Shown one piece after another: positions 10,345-20,017 of a stretch of DNA of 64,000 nucleotides. The notes below the pieces were generated by a model. That model saw nothing but the letters and a program-made list of their open reading frames with translations, was not told the origin of the DNA and searched no databases. The DNA is taken from NCBI GenBank assembly GCA_029834535.1, contig JAQMWT010000093.1, positions 62,001 through 126,000 on the forward strand. The letters run 5' to 3'. This DNA is from Chrysophaeum taylorii (Eukaryota; Sar; Pelagophyceae; Pelagomonadales; Pelagomonadaceae). Numbering within the stretch: the first letter of the stretch is position 1; each line of letters starts with the position of its first letter. A program made the translations under genes and the position numbers.

Positions 10345-10634
10345 TTTATATATAATCGCACGAGGCACAGAGGAGGCGGCGGTGCGGAGGACGAGGGGTG
10401 CGCATTTATTTGGTTTCTGCAACAAATTTTGAGGAGGAGAATCCGTCCATCCGTCCTTCCGTCCGTCCGTCCGTACACGTTCTTGTTCTTGCGTCCGAAG
10501 CGCAACGCGCTTGATGAAGCAAGGCAAGGCAAGTCTCAAGTCTAGGAGGCTACGCAAGGCACGCGGGGTTGTCTGTCAGGGTAGAAAGGCAACAAGAGAG
10601 GGTGCGTGGAAGGCACGAGGAGGCGTGCGTTGGT
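10345..10634. other. Intergenic stretch with a (TCCG)n run
   Basis: A CCGT/TCCG microsatellite lies at about 10441-10475. The rest is the 3' flank of the - strand FtsH-like gene. No other feature is seen. Confidence 0.6.
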
Positions 10635-12254
10635 TCAGAAGGTGTTGCCGAGGGCGTCGAAGATAGTGGGGCGCTTGTTTGGGCGGGTCTTGAAGTAGGT
10701 GTCGACTGCGTCCTTGAGGTCCGCGTGTAGGACAACATCCCGCTCGGCGCGGACGGCGCGGATGGCGGCCTCGTTGATGATGGCGGCGAGGTCGGCGCCG
10801 ACAAGGCCCGGGGTGATGGCAGCGATGGAGAGGAGGTCGACGGAGGAATCGAGTTTGAGCTTCCGGGCGTGTATCGCGAGGATCTGCTGGCGTCCTAAGA
10901 GATCTGGGGGTGGGACCTGGACAATGCGGTCGAAGCGGCCGGGTCGGACGAGGGCCTGGTCCAAGACCGAGAGGCGGTTGGTGGCGGCGAGGACGACGAT
11001 GCCGCGGTTCTGCTCGACGCCATCCATCGCGGCGAGGAGTTGGTTGAGCGTTTGTTCAGACTCGTCGTTCCAGCCAGAGATGCCCGGAACGTCGCGACGG
11101 GCCTTGCCGAGGGCGTCGAGCTCGTCGATAAAGAGGATGCAAGGTGCGAGCTTGGAGGCCCGCGCGAAAAGCTGGCGGACGCGCGCGGCGCCGCGGCCGG
11201 CGAATATTTCGATGAAGTCGCTGCCCGAGCAGTAGAGGAAAGGGACTTTAGCCTCGGTAGCGAGGGCGCGCGCGAGCATCGTCTTGCCCGTGCCCGGGGG
11301 TCCGACGAGGAGGACGCCCTTGGGTGCCCTCGCACCGGCCATGGAGTACTTTTTCGAGCTCGAAACGAGGTCGCGCAGTTCTTCGACTTCTCGGCGAGCT
11401 TCGCCGATGCCGGCGATCATGTCGAAGGTGACGGCGTCGGGGTCGCTCTTGGCGCGCGCTCCCATCTTGGCGCGGCGGCTCACGTTTCCGACGCCCCCCC
11501 GGAACATTTGGCGCGCCGCGCCGCTCAGGACGGCGAGGTACGTCAGAAGGACGATCCACGAGACCACCTGGAGCGCCGAGGCGCCGGCCTTTGGGGCCGC
11601 ACGGACCGTCGCCCCCGCCTTGAGCATCATGTCGAGAACATCGCTCGCGATCGGGACGGGCACCGCGAAGAACCTCGATCCGTCGGAACGCACGAAGTCG
11701 TACCTCGACGCCGAGACGACCACCTCGCTGACGCCGTTCTCGTCCCTGAGCGCTTGGAGGAACGAACTCCACGCGACCTCCGACGCGGGGGCTGCCTCGA
11801 GGCTCTGAGCCACTATTTCCGGGGACGGGTTCCCGGTCACCTTGGTTTTTGCGGCGTACAACAGCAGGCACACGCCCAGGATGACCGTCGTTCGCGCCAC
11901 CCGCCACCACCGCGACGATCCCTGTTTCTTCGCGTCCGACACCGACTCGCGAAGCCGCGCGAGACACATCGCCCACAACGCGAGCGTCCGCCGCCGGAGC
12001 GCCTTGAATCGCGACTCCTCCTTCTCCTTCTCGGTGGCAGTTGAGGCGGCGGAGACTTTCGGGGTGGTCCCGCGGTTCTTCTTGGCGAAGCAACTCACGA
12101 CCAGAGGCCGTCGTCTCAGGCCTACCATGCTTCTCGCGAGACCACGCCCTCGTCGTCTCGCATCGGGCTCGACCGACGAAATGGAAATGGAAGTGGAAAT
12201 AAACCCCCGGGCGTAGTACGGGAGCGCGATGATGAGGGGGGCCACCACCAACAT
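10635..12254 (-). CDS. FtsH-like AAA+ protein lacking the M41 peptidase domain
   Basis: Up to 539 residues. An N-terminal leader is followed by a hydrophobic segment (about 122-135), an FtsH extracellular-type domain (AWSSFLQALRDENGVSEVVV), a second hydrophobic segment (about 229-243) and a full AAA module. The AAA module has Walker A GPPGTGKT at 318-325, Walker B ILFIDELDAL, and second region of homology ATNRLSVLDQALVRPGRFDR. The protein stops at DALGNTF, where the peptidase domain normally begins; no HExxH is present. It is thus like plant FtsHi-type pseudo-proteases but more extreme, as the whole domain is absent. Met43 (12128) begins MVGLRRRPLVVSCFAKK, which resembles a heterokont signal sequence with an F at the cleavage site, so plastid membrane location is plausible. 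A missed downstream exon cannot be excluded. Confidence 0.85.
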   Translation of the reverse strand: MLVVAPLIIALPYYARGFISTSISISSVEPDARRRGRGLARSMVGLRRRPLVVSCFAKKNRGTTPKVSAASTATEKEKEESRFKALRRRTLALWAMCLARLRESVSDAKKQGSSRWWRVARTTVILGVCLLLYAAKTKVTGNPSPEIVAQSLEAAPASEVAWSSFLQALRDENGVSEVVVSASRYDFVRSDGSRFFAVPVPIASDVLDMMLKAGATVRAAPKAGASALQVVSWIVLLTYLAVLSGAARQMFRGGVGNVSRRAKMGARAKSDPDAVTFDMIAGIGEARREVEELRDLVSSSKKYSMAGARAPKGVLLVGPPGTGKTMLARALATEAKVPFLYCSGSDFIEIFAGRGAARVRQLFARASKLAPCILFIDELDALGKARRDVPGISGWNDESEQTLNQLLAAMDGVEQNRGIVVLAATNRLSVLDQALVRPGRFDRIVQVPPPDLLGRQQILAIHARKLKLDSSVDLLSIAAITPGLVGADLAAIINEAAIRAVRAERDVVLHADLKDAVDTYFKTRPNKRPTIFDALGNTF

Positions 12255-13154
12255 TTACTCACGCGCGGTCGACGTCAACGTTGGGTCCCACAGCCTGGGC
12301 TTCTTAGAAACATGCAGAATAATAGCCCTCGAGGATCAACGAACGTACGAAGACCCCTTCAATAATAATCAAGCCCCCTTCGACCCTTACTACTGGGCCT
12401 TAGAAACCCCCTGGATGAACCCAGTCGGCCTTTAGAACCCTCGATACGTCCAGCGGCGCTATGCTTATATGACCTAAGGGCGGCGGGGCCCGCCCTACCT
12501 TCGCCTGGTCCGCGGTTCGGCGGTGACTCCGTCCGACTAGGCCGCGCCTTTACAGGGTCTCCCTCACGTCTTCGCAACACAATTCTCCGACACATACGCC
12601 CCTCCCTCCTGGCATTCGACTTTAAAAGCCAGAAACTCTTCGACGAAATTCACCGAGGCCAAGGCGGTACAAGAGAGACAAGACTTAGTTGCACACACCC
12701 CCCTCTTAGCAGTCGACATTTAGAGACAAGACTTTTACATTTAGAGACAAGACTTAGTTCGCCGCATCTATACCGCCAATGGGTGAGGTATCGCCAATGC
12801 TCCTTTGTGCCGGTCGCGCCTCACCGCTCCCAGCAACCTCGCCCCCTCGGGCGGTAGCCCCACCCAGGCAGCCCGCTCCCAGCAGGACGCACACTCCGTC
12901 GCACCTACGTCCGGCGGCGAAGCACGTGCGACCTGCGGCCCCTCCTCTCATCGTCCTCCTCAGGGCTCGCGCCTTCTAAGGCACCACTCACAGCGTACCT
13001 TGACGTACTTCACATCCAGCCGCTACTCACCCCCCAGGACGAACCTCCACCGCGCTCTTGTCGACTTTGCTAATAAGGCTCTCTCTTGTTGACTTGCTGA
13101 TAAAGCAACCACTGAGCGCCCTCAGCAGTCGTCGACCTTGAATTTAAACCCTGG
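12255..13154. other. Intergenic stretch with short direct repeats
   Basis: About 900 bp without a convincing gene. AGAGACAAGACTT recurs near 12672, 12722 and 12740. The stretch is C-rich with short T-rich pieces, a texture also seen at about 25200-25450, 31930-32120 and 33380-33480. Confidence 0.5.
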
Positions 13155-13970
13155 ATGATGAAACCTAGAGTGACCGTGGTGCTGCGGTTGCGGGAGAGCG
13201 GCGCCGAGGTGCACGCCATGAACCTGCAACACCCCCGGAGCAAGCTGCGGGTGCCACTCGACGACCTCATCGAACGCTTCGCGCGCCACTACAATCGTCG
13301 ACTCGCGCCGGGCACACCACCGCTGGACCCGGCGATGGTCGAGGCCTCCGACGCCGGTGGCCCCCTCGATTCGAGGGTCCCCGTCGGGAACTTGGTCGAC
13401 GACAGCGACGACGCCTCGATCGAAATTTTCCTCAGGCGCGCCCCGCCCTGGCGCCCCCCGCCCGAAAACGTTGATGCCGTCGTATTCGACGAGGGTCCCG
13501 TCGCAGCGCCGGGCGAACGAGAAAAGCGCGAGGGCGCCGTCGTGCTCCGCGATTACGACCTCCCGCCCCCCGACGCCCTCCTCTTCGACAAGGACGAATT
13601 CGACGCGATTTTGAGAGGTGTCGAACCCGCTACGCTCGTCGTCGTCTTCTTCGAAAAGACGACCGGCGACCGCAGCGCTAAGCTCGCGCCTGCCTTCCGC
13701 CAGCTTGCGCGCCGCTTCTGGCCGCGAGCCCTCCTGTTGCGCTCGGACGTCGACGACAACAAGCCCCTCGCCCTCGCGTGCCGCGTCACCGTCGCTCCCA
13801 CCTGCGTCTTCTTCAAAAACCGCGCTGCCGTCGACATGCTCGTCGATGGAAACGAGATGATGATCAACGTAAAAATCGCCAAGTGGCTCAAGGACGAAAA
13901 CGCCCGCGAGGGTCGACGAGCCGACGACGGCGACGACTGGGGCCGGGGCCTCCTAGCGCCAGCCGCTTGA
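13155..13970 (+). CDS. Thioredoxin-fold protein without CxxC
   Basis: 271 residues starting MMKPRVTVVLRL. Residues ~155-245 look like a thioredoxin fold: LVVVFFEKTTGDRSAKLAPAF, then a strand-helix region, RSDVDDN, and the cis-proline segment VAPTCVFFKNR. The usual WCxxC active site is replaced (FFEKTTGDR), so a redox role by the classic mechanism is unlikely. The first ~60 residues (VTVVLRL...PLDDLIERFARHYN) could be a small beta-grasp-like domain, but I cannot assign it. It converges with the TruB gene, only 76 bp separating the stops. Confidence 0.75.
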   Translation: MMKPRVTVVLRLRESGAEVHAMNLQHPRSKLRVPLDDLIERFARHYNRRLAPGTPPLDPAMVEASDAGGPLDSRVPVGNLVDDSDDASIEIFLRRAPPWRPPPENVDAVVFDEGPVAAPGEREKREGAVVLRDYDLPPPDALLFDKDEFDAILRGVEPATLVVVFFEKTTGDRSAKLAPAFRQLARRFWPRALLLRSDVDDNKPLALACRVTVAPTCVFFKNRAAVDMLVDGNEMMINVKIAKWLKDENAREGRRADDGDDWGRGLLAPAA

Positions 13971-14046
13971 TTATTTAATTTTCGAGTAGTAGTAGTAGGT
14001 AGTAGTAGTAATAGGAGACTCCTCCTACGCCGGTACGAACGAACCA

Positions 14047-14907
14047 TTAGACCCCCGCGCGCCCCGAGCACTCCACGACGTGGGTCGCGATTTCCTCCGG
14101 CGTCCAGTGCCCTTGGTGGAGGCAATCGTCCAAAGTGAAGACGCCCTGGCGCGTGCGCTCGAGCTCGGCCATGTGCGCCACCGAATCGACGCGTTTGCCG
14201 ATATCTGCTATCAACGAGCGGACGTAAGTCCCGCCGCCGCACTCGACGTCGATGTAAAACGAGGGCGCGTCGAAGGCGGTGAGCTCGAGCCGGTAGACGG
14301 TGACGGGTCTCGCCTCGCGATCGACCTCGATACCCTGGCGAGCGAGGTCGTAGAGCCGCTTGCCCTTGGATCGCAGCGCGGAGAACATGGGAGGCGTCTG
14401 TACGATGTCGCCGCGGAACTCGACCAGCGCGGACTCAAGCGTTTCGCGCGTCACGTGCTCCCACGGCGCGCGCGCCGTCGCGTTCCCCTCGGCGTCGAGC
14501 GTGTCGGTCTCGACGCCCAAAAACCCCACGGCGCGGTAGCCCTTGGCGCCGGCGAGGTACGCGTCGAGATTCTTACAGCCCGTACCAACGCCCAGAACGA
14601 GCACGCCCGTCGCCATCGGGTCGAGCGTGCCCCCGTGTCCGACCTTGACCTTCCTCCGCTTCTTTTCCACCTGCCGTGCTGCCCGCTGGAGCGTGTTCCG
14701 CACCTTTGCGACGACGTCGGCCGAGGTCCAGCCCTTGGGCTTGTACACGGCGAGGACACCGTTCGGCACTACAAACTCAAACGTTTCCTCCTCGGCCTCC
14801 TCGACGACGGCCCGACGCCGTGTCGTCATCGACCGCGCCGACTGCGTGCACCACTGCAAGCTCACGGCGCGCGAGGCGAAGAATAGAGGAGCCACCCACT
14901 TGAACAT
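14047..14907 (-). CDS. truB: TruB-family tRNA pseudouridine-55 synthase
   Basis: 286 residues. Family motifs in order are YKPKGWTS, GHGGTLDPMATGVL with the catalytic Asp, KGYRAVGFLGVETDTLD, QTPPMFSALRSKGKRLYDLAR and VECGGGTYVRSLIADIG. It should isomerise U55 in the T-loop of tRNA. The first ~45 residues (MFKWVAPLFFASRAVSL..., Arg/Ser-rich, no acidic residues at first) look like an organelle leader, so a mitochondrial or plastid enzyme is likely. Length fits the bacterial core without a PUA extension. It is unspliced. Confidence 0.93.
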   Translation of the reverse strand: MFKWVAPLFFASRAVSLQWCTQSARSMTTRRRAVVEEAEEETFEFVVPNGVLAVYKPKGWTSADVVAKVRNTLQRAARQVEKKRRKVKVGHGGTLDPMATGVLVLGVGTGCKNLDAYLAGAKGYRAVGFLGVETDTLDAEGNATARAPWEHVTRETLESALVEFRGDIVQTPPMFSALRSKGKRLYDLARQGIEVDREARPVTVYRLELTAFDAPSFYIDVECGGGTYVRSLIADIGKRVDSVAHMAELERTRQGVFTLDDCLHQGHWTPEEIATHVVECSGRAGV

Positions 14908-14954
14908 GTTGGGGAAAGAAGAAGGGTTTTAATGCGTTAAGGGTTAGGATTATA

Positions 14955-15807
14955 TCAATTCTTCCGAGGGGTTATTATAATATGTCTTCTTTCTTTGACG
15001 TTGCAGTTGCTCTGCTGTCGGTCGAAAGTCCCAGCAGCTTGGCCTGCCGCACCAAAAAAAATTAACGCTCGTGTCGAGAGAAGCGGGAGCCGCACCAAGA
15101 AGGAAGAGCCAGCCAGCGTCTGGATGGCCCAGGCCTGCGATTGTCAGTCTGTCAGACTGTCTTGCTCGCAGGAAAACACGACAGTAGAGCGTAATAGTAG
15201 TAGTGTCCACACGCAAAAATTCACGCACCAAGGTGGCGAGCGGGAGTGCGTCCGAGAACGGGAGCCACTCCTCCAGCAACCCCAGCGCAGGCACGATTGT
15301 CCTCGTGCCAAAGAGCGACGTCAAAAGCAGGTAGTCGAGCGGGCCAAATATAAAGTCCGAGAGCCCTCGAACAAAACCAGGCGGCGCGAATTCGCTTGCG
15401 TCGCCAGCCAAGTCAAGGGCGATGCAAAAGGCGAGCTTTATCCAGCTCTCGCGAGGAATGGCGGCGACGACGGAGACAAACCGGTCGAGGACGTTGTCTT
15501 CGTCGACACCTAATGGATTCACAAAAACAACAACGCCCAGCACGATGACGACCACAAGAGGAATCAAGGCGACGGCGAAGAGCGGCGACGCGAGCACCGA
15601 CGCCACCACGAAGACGGGCGCGAAGATGGGTTGCACAGTGTCGCGCACGTCTTGCATCGAAGCCGTCGTCAACGTGTGCGTCGCCGCGACAGTGCTGGAC
15701 AACGTGTGCGTCTTCTCGAGGATGGAGCGCGCGTGGTGGCCGCACAGCATCGAGTGCGGCGGCACGAGACCGCCCGCCAAGGCGAAGTGTGCGACGAGAA
15801 TAAGCAT
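14955..15807 (-). CDS. Small membrane protein, probably plastid; 2 exons
   Basis: I read complement(join(14955..15134,15229..15807)), 252 residues, with a 94-nt intron (donor GTGCGTGA, acceptor ATCGCAG). Splicing turns LPLATLVREFL into LPLATLAWAIQTL, which restores a pattern (EEWLPFSDALPLATLAW) I associate with plastid and cyanobacterial membrane proteins but cannot name. The N-terminus (MLILVAHFALAGG) is signal-like, and two strong hydrophobic stretches lie at about 62-95. Function is unknown. Its start faces that of the aminotransferase about 98 bp away. Confidence 0.65.
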
Positions 15808-15905
15808 GAAGAAACCCTCCCCCTTTTTAGGATTTATTAACAGTCGCCTTTCATAATAATAACCCTTACTTCTTTGCTTTAAAATTAATTACGGCGCCGC
15901 GCTTC

Positions 15906-17117
15906 TTGCGCCGGAGGGGCGCCTCCGCGGCGTTCGCGGACGACTGGGCGCACCACGAGGCCGCAGTCGCGCGATTAAATCACGGATCGTTCGGGTCGGC
16001 GCCGCGGCCTGTCCTCGCCGCCGCGTCGGCTGCGAGGGAAAAGTGGCTCGCGCAGCCCGACGCGCTGTACTTTGGCGGCGGGCTCGAAGCAGCGATCAAG
16101 GCGTCACATCGCGCTGCGGCGCGCGCAATCCGCGCCGAGTGTGCATGCCTCGTCGAGAACTCGACGGTGGCAACGGCCATCGTCGCGACGCGGTGGCGTC
16201 GGTTGGGCGGACGCGCGCTGGTTCTGTCGGTGGCGTACGGCGGCGTCCGACGGTCGCTCGAGACCATTCTCGGACAGGACGCCGTCGTCGTCGCCGACGT
16301 GCCGTTTCCCGGGACAGACCACCGCAACGCGCTCGACGGTTTGCGAGTGGCGCTCGCCGAGCATCGGCCGAGGTTCGCGATGCTCGACCATATTTCGTCG
16401 CAGCCGGCGATCGAGCTGCCGGTCGCTGAGATGGTGGCAACGTGCCGGTCGTGGGGTGTCCGCGAGGTCGCGATCGATGCCGCGCACTGCCTCGGTCAGT
16501 TCGATGCTCTCGACGTCCCGGGCCTCGGCGCCGACTGGTGGTTCTCCAATGTCCACAAGTGGGGCTTCGCGCCGCCCTCGGCCTGCGTGCTCTGGAGCGG
16601 GCACTTGGACACGACGCGCCACGTCGTGCCTTCGTGGAACGGGTCTGACGGCCTCCTCGACGCGTGTTTGTGGACCGGAACGCGCGATTACGCGTCGTTC
16701 GTCGCCGTGGAACGCGCGCTAGAATACCTCGAAGCCTGGCGATCCGTCGACGGCGAGACCGCCCCGTCCTACAACCGCCGCGGCCTGCGTGGTGCGATGA
16801 ATGACCTGCAACGTGCGTGGAACGTCGAGCCCGTCTACGACGAGGACGCCTGTTGCTCCGCGTTGGGCATGGTGCGCTTGCCGCCCGGCCTCGACCTCTC
16901 GAAAGACGCGCCCGGCCAGCCGGCGTCGGTCAACTCCCTTCGCGCGCGCTTGCGCGACCGATACGGCGTCGAGGCCGCCGTTGGCGGTTTCCGGATCAAG
17001 AATAATGAATCCTCTTCTGTCGAGGGCTTTCTTCGCCTCTCGCACGCCGTTTACAACACTGATCGAGACTTCGCCCGGCTCCGCGACGCCGTCCTCGACT
17101 TGGTGGCCGCCTCCTAA
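15906..17117 (+). CDS. Class-V PLP-dependent aminotransferase (isopenicillin-N-epimerase-like)
   Basis: About 400 residues. Class-V fold marks are LNHGSFGSAPRPVL at the N-terminus, AYGGVRRSLE, DHISSQPAIELP, IDAAHCLGQ and the PLP-lysine segment SNVHKWGFAP, followed by WTGTRDYASF. This set is typical of CefD-like proteins, of which most eukaryotic members are uncharacterised cysteine-desulfurase-fold enzymes. The frame is open upstream, but there is no ATG between the divergent gene's start (15807) and the conserved region. Translation either starts at a non-AUG codon (ACG at 15891 or TTG at 15906) or uses an exon I cannot see. Start coordinate is therefore provisional. Confidence 0.85.
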   Translation: MRRRGASAAFADDWAHHEAAVARLNHGSFGSAPRPVLAAASAAREKWLAQPDALYFGGGLEAAIKASHRAAARAIRAECACLVENSTVATAIVATRWRRLGGRALVLSVAYGGVRRSLETILGQDAVVVADVPFPGTDHRNALDGLRVALAEHRPRFAMLDHISSQPAIELPVAEMVATCRSWGVREVAIDAAHCLGQFDALDVPGLGADWWFSNVHKWGFAPPSACVLWSGHLDTTRHVVPSWNGSDGLLDACLWTGTRDYASFVAVERALEYLEAWRSVDGETAPSYNRRGLRGAMNDLQRAWNVEPVYDEDACCSALGMVRLPPGLDLSKDAPGQPASVNSLRARLRDRYGVEAAVGGFRIKNNESSSVEGFLRLSHAVYNTDRDFARLRDAVLDLVAAS

Positions 17118-17208
17118 TCGCTGGGACCTTGTTGTTGTTGTTGTTGTTGTCCTTCGTCTCGATCGCATCATAACCGCCGTATACCTCCTACGCTGTTCCC
17201 CTCCTCCT

Positions 17209-17528
17209 CTAAAGAAAGCTGGCGAGGTCGTCGTGCGCCGAATCGAGGCCGAGGGAGGCGAGGAAGGTGCCGTACTCCAAGCCGGGGAGGAGATTGTTTT
17301 CGGCTGTCACGAGAACGTGGTAGTCGCCGAGCTCGTCGCCGTCGTAATACCCGAAGCGGCGCTCGAGCGCGTGCGAGGCGGAGGCGTGGCGGAGGCCGGT
17401 CAAGACGCGCGGGGGCTTCCGGCGGCCGGTCACGTTGAGGTAGTTGTGGAAGCAGAATCCGAACCGAGGGCAAGAGTGCCTCAGCTCGTCGCAGGTCATA
17501 TCCTCGAAGAGCGACTTTCCCCCCGAAG

Positions 17529-17559
<31 letters not shown>

Positions 17560-18716
17560 CGGGGTGGGAACAACAACCACGGCGGCTTCGTGGTTACTAC
17601 TAGCTTGCTGCGGTCGAGCGTGTTGTCGTCGTCTGTTGTGTCCGAGGCGGTGCGCTGTCGAGTATGACAAATTGAAGAATATTTCGCCGCGGTAGTCGAC
17701 GCAGCCACTTCTGGAAGCGAGGGTCAAAACCGCGTGCCAGAGGGAATATTGGTCGTGGAAACCGCAGCGAAAGGAAAGCCACTGCGACAAAAATGTGCGG
17801 GAAAAGGGGGTGTCGCGGACGTAAAATCTCGAGCCTTGAACGCGCCAGAAGGGGATACTCGGGGTAAAGTAGACGTCTACGTCCCCGAGCATGTGAACGG
17901 AAAGCGTGGTGTTGCGGTGGCGAGGGGATGGGTCGGCGACGACATCGATATCCGTGAAGTAGGCCGCGTCCACGTCGGGTCTGTCGAGGACGACGTAGGC
18001 AGCGGTCATCTTGACGTGGTGGTTTGAGTTGAGGTCGGTCGTTTGACGACGATCAGTTTGGAAGTAGGCGCTCTTGAGGAATCGGCGAACAACAACATGT
18101 GCCGAGTTCCAACCCTTGGTTGGGTCTCCGGCCCACCTCGTGCTGCGACGGCACTCGTCGCCGACCGTCGTCGCGAGATCCCGGGGAAGCTCGCCGATCC
18201 ATATTACCGGCCAGAGGTCGACGGCGTCGGCGTAGGCGAGCGTCGAGACGAAGAAGGGCCACCACCGGAACACGTACCGGAGTTCGTTCGCTACGAGGAG
18301 CAACACCTATCGATAAGTTCTGTCCGCGGACGACGCCGACAAGTTTGCCTCACGAGATTCGAGCGTCGAGTCTTTCGGAAACAGAGGCGCGGGTGCGACG
18401 CGAACGAGGGGGGTGTGGCAGTGTGGGGCTCCAAGGTCGCCGAGCCGCCCGCGTAGGTGAGGCGGATTGCTGGTCCCCCGACGCCGGGGTTGTCTTCGGG
18501 GTACAGACCGACGCGGTACTCGAACTCGCAGCTCACGTCGACGGGACCCAGCATATTCACCCAGGCGCAGTCCTCGTCGGCGGCGTGCGCGCACCGACCT
18601 CCAGAAGCCCACGCGGCGATCCACTCGCGTTGGGTGGCTTCGGCGGCAGCAGCGCGAACCAGCAGGACACCCCATTTCGCTTTCATTGATGTAGTAGTAC
18701 TGGTTGGTGGTGGCAA
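17209..18716 (-). CDS. Putative DxD nucleotide-sugar glycosyltransferase, 2 exons
   Basis: I read complement(join(17209..18306,18354..18716)) with a 47-nt intron (donor GTGAGGC, acceptor CGATAG), giving about 485 residues; Met11 (18686) is an alternative start. Splicing joins RRSNL to VLLLVANELRYVFRWWPFF. The central block KMTAAYVVLDRPDVDAAYFTDIDVV carries a DID triad preceded by a hydrophobic strand, like the donor-binding DxD of GT-A glycosyltransferases. HDQYSLWHAVL resembles the acceptor-side region of such enzymes. A run of about 11 serines is encoded by a GAA/TTC repeat (about 17525-17557). Family assignment is tentative; no substrate can be given. Confidence 0.65.
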
Positions 18717-18829
18717 AACTTATTGTTTTCCGGGAAGAATCGGCGTCGTGGCCGCCGATGGCCTGGTGGTGATTTGAGGGGAGGTGAGGCTCACCTCGTC
18801 CCTTTCGTCGTTGTCGTCGTCTCGCGGGG

Positions 18830-20017
18830 ATGAACTATTTTTTTTTCGCCCACAATCGCCAGTTCAACAACAACGACGTGGTGCTCCAGGATTTGGGCGA
18901 ACAGCGCACCTTTACGAGGCGACAACAAGGCTTAGGTGCTGCCGAGACCCAGCAGCATGATGTGCGGGAGTCGTCGGGCCAGGACGAGGCGAAGATCTCG
19001 CCGTCGTCGGCCGACGGTAGGATTCCAGTGGCCATGCTCGTGGAGGTCAAGGAGAACGGCGCGGACGCCGACGGTTCTCCTCCGTCTCGAGAAGGTTCGG
19101 AAACGTCGGCGACGGGATCGGAACGCGCGTCGGACACTGCCTTCAGCTTGCGGGACATGGTGATGGACGCAGGGTACAAGATCGGAAGCTACACGCGGGT
19201 CATGACGCTCGTAACCTACTACGGGTCGGGTTCGCTTTTCTTCGTCTTCGGACCGGAGAAATTTACCTTTATCAATAGCGTCTACTTCTTGACGGTCACC
19301 CTCACGACGGTTGGTTATGGCGACGTGACGCCCAGCACGATCGTTGGCCAGATCGTTGCCATCTTCTACATTTTCGCCGGAATCATCGTCGTATTCCCGA
19401 TTCTCGCCGAGTTCGCGATGGTCTTCGTGAAGAAGACCGAGGACGTGTTTAAGAGCGTCACGGGACGCAAAAACACCTCGACCAAGTTGAAGGTTAGCTT
19501 CGCCGTGGTCTATATCCTCGTCCCGCTCTTGTTGGGATCCATGTTCTTTGGCTTCCAGGAGGCCCGCAACGGCGCCTGGACGCCCGTCGATCCTCTCTGG
19601 TGGACGATCGCGACGGTCACGACCGTCGGCTATGGCGACCTCTCGTTCCACCACAAGACCGAGGCCCACCTATTTTTGATTTTTTTCATCCCGCTTTCCG
19701 TCGTCGCTGTCGGCGCGGCGCTCACAAATCTCTCCAACGCGCACGCCGACGCCGCGCAGGAGAGAAAGGAACGGGCGCTCCTCGCCAAGTTCGACATGGA
19801 CATGATACGCTCCCTCGATACCAACGGCGACGGCGTCGATAGGAACGAGTACATCCTCGGCATGCTCCAGGCTATGGAACTCGTCTCGAACGAAAAGATC
19901 AAACTCTACTCGGACCAGTTCGACGAGTACGACGCCGACGGCTCGGGCTTGCTCGACGCCGACGACCTCGACATCATCGAACAGAACATGAAGAAGGGCC
20001 AGCTCAAGGCCGTCTGA
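18830..20017 (+). CDS. Two-pore (TPK-type) potassium channel with two EF hands
   Basis: 395 residues. Two pore loops carry the K+ filter TVGYGD at 160-165 and 265-270, each flanked by hydrophobic helices (four in total). The cytosolic tail has EF hands DTNGDGVDRNEY (330-341) and DADGSGLLDADD (368-379), both with Ca2+-ligand spacing intact. This is the plan of plant tonoplast TPK/KCO channels, which are Ca2+-activated. Residues 1-110 are polar, acidic and serine-rich, with no 14-3-3 motif recognised. It is unspliced. Confidence 0.95.
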   Translation: MNYFFFAHNRQFNNNDVVLQDLGEQRTFTRRQQGLGAAETQQHDVRESSGQDEAKISPSSADGRIPVAMLVEVKENGADADGSPPSREGSETSATGSERASDTAFSLRDMVMDAGYKIGSYTRVMTLVTYYGSGSLFFVFGPEKFTFINSVYFLTVTLTTVGYGDVTPSTIVGQIVAIFYIFAGIIVVFPILAEFAMVFVKKTEDVFKSVTGRKNTSTKLKVSFAVVYILVPLLLGSMFFGFQEARNGAWTPVDPLWWTIATVTTVGYGDLSFHHKTEAHLFLIFFIPLSVVAVGAALTNLSNAHADAAQERKERALLAKFDMDMIRSLDTNGDGVDRNEYILGMLQAMELVSNEKIKLYSDQFDEYDADGSGLLDADDLDIIEQNMKKGQLKAV

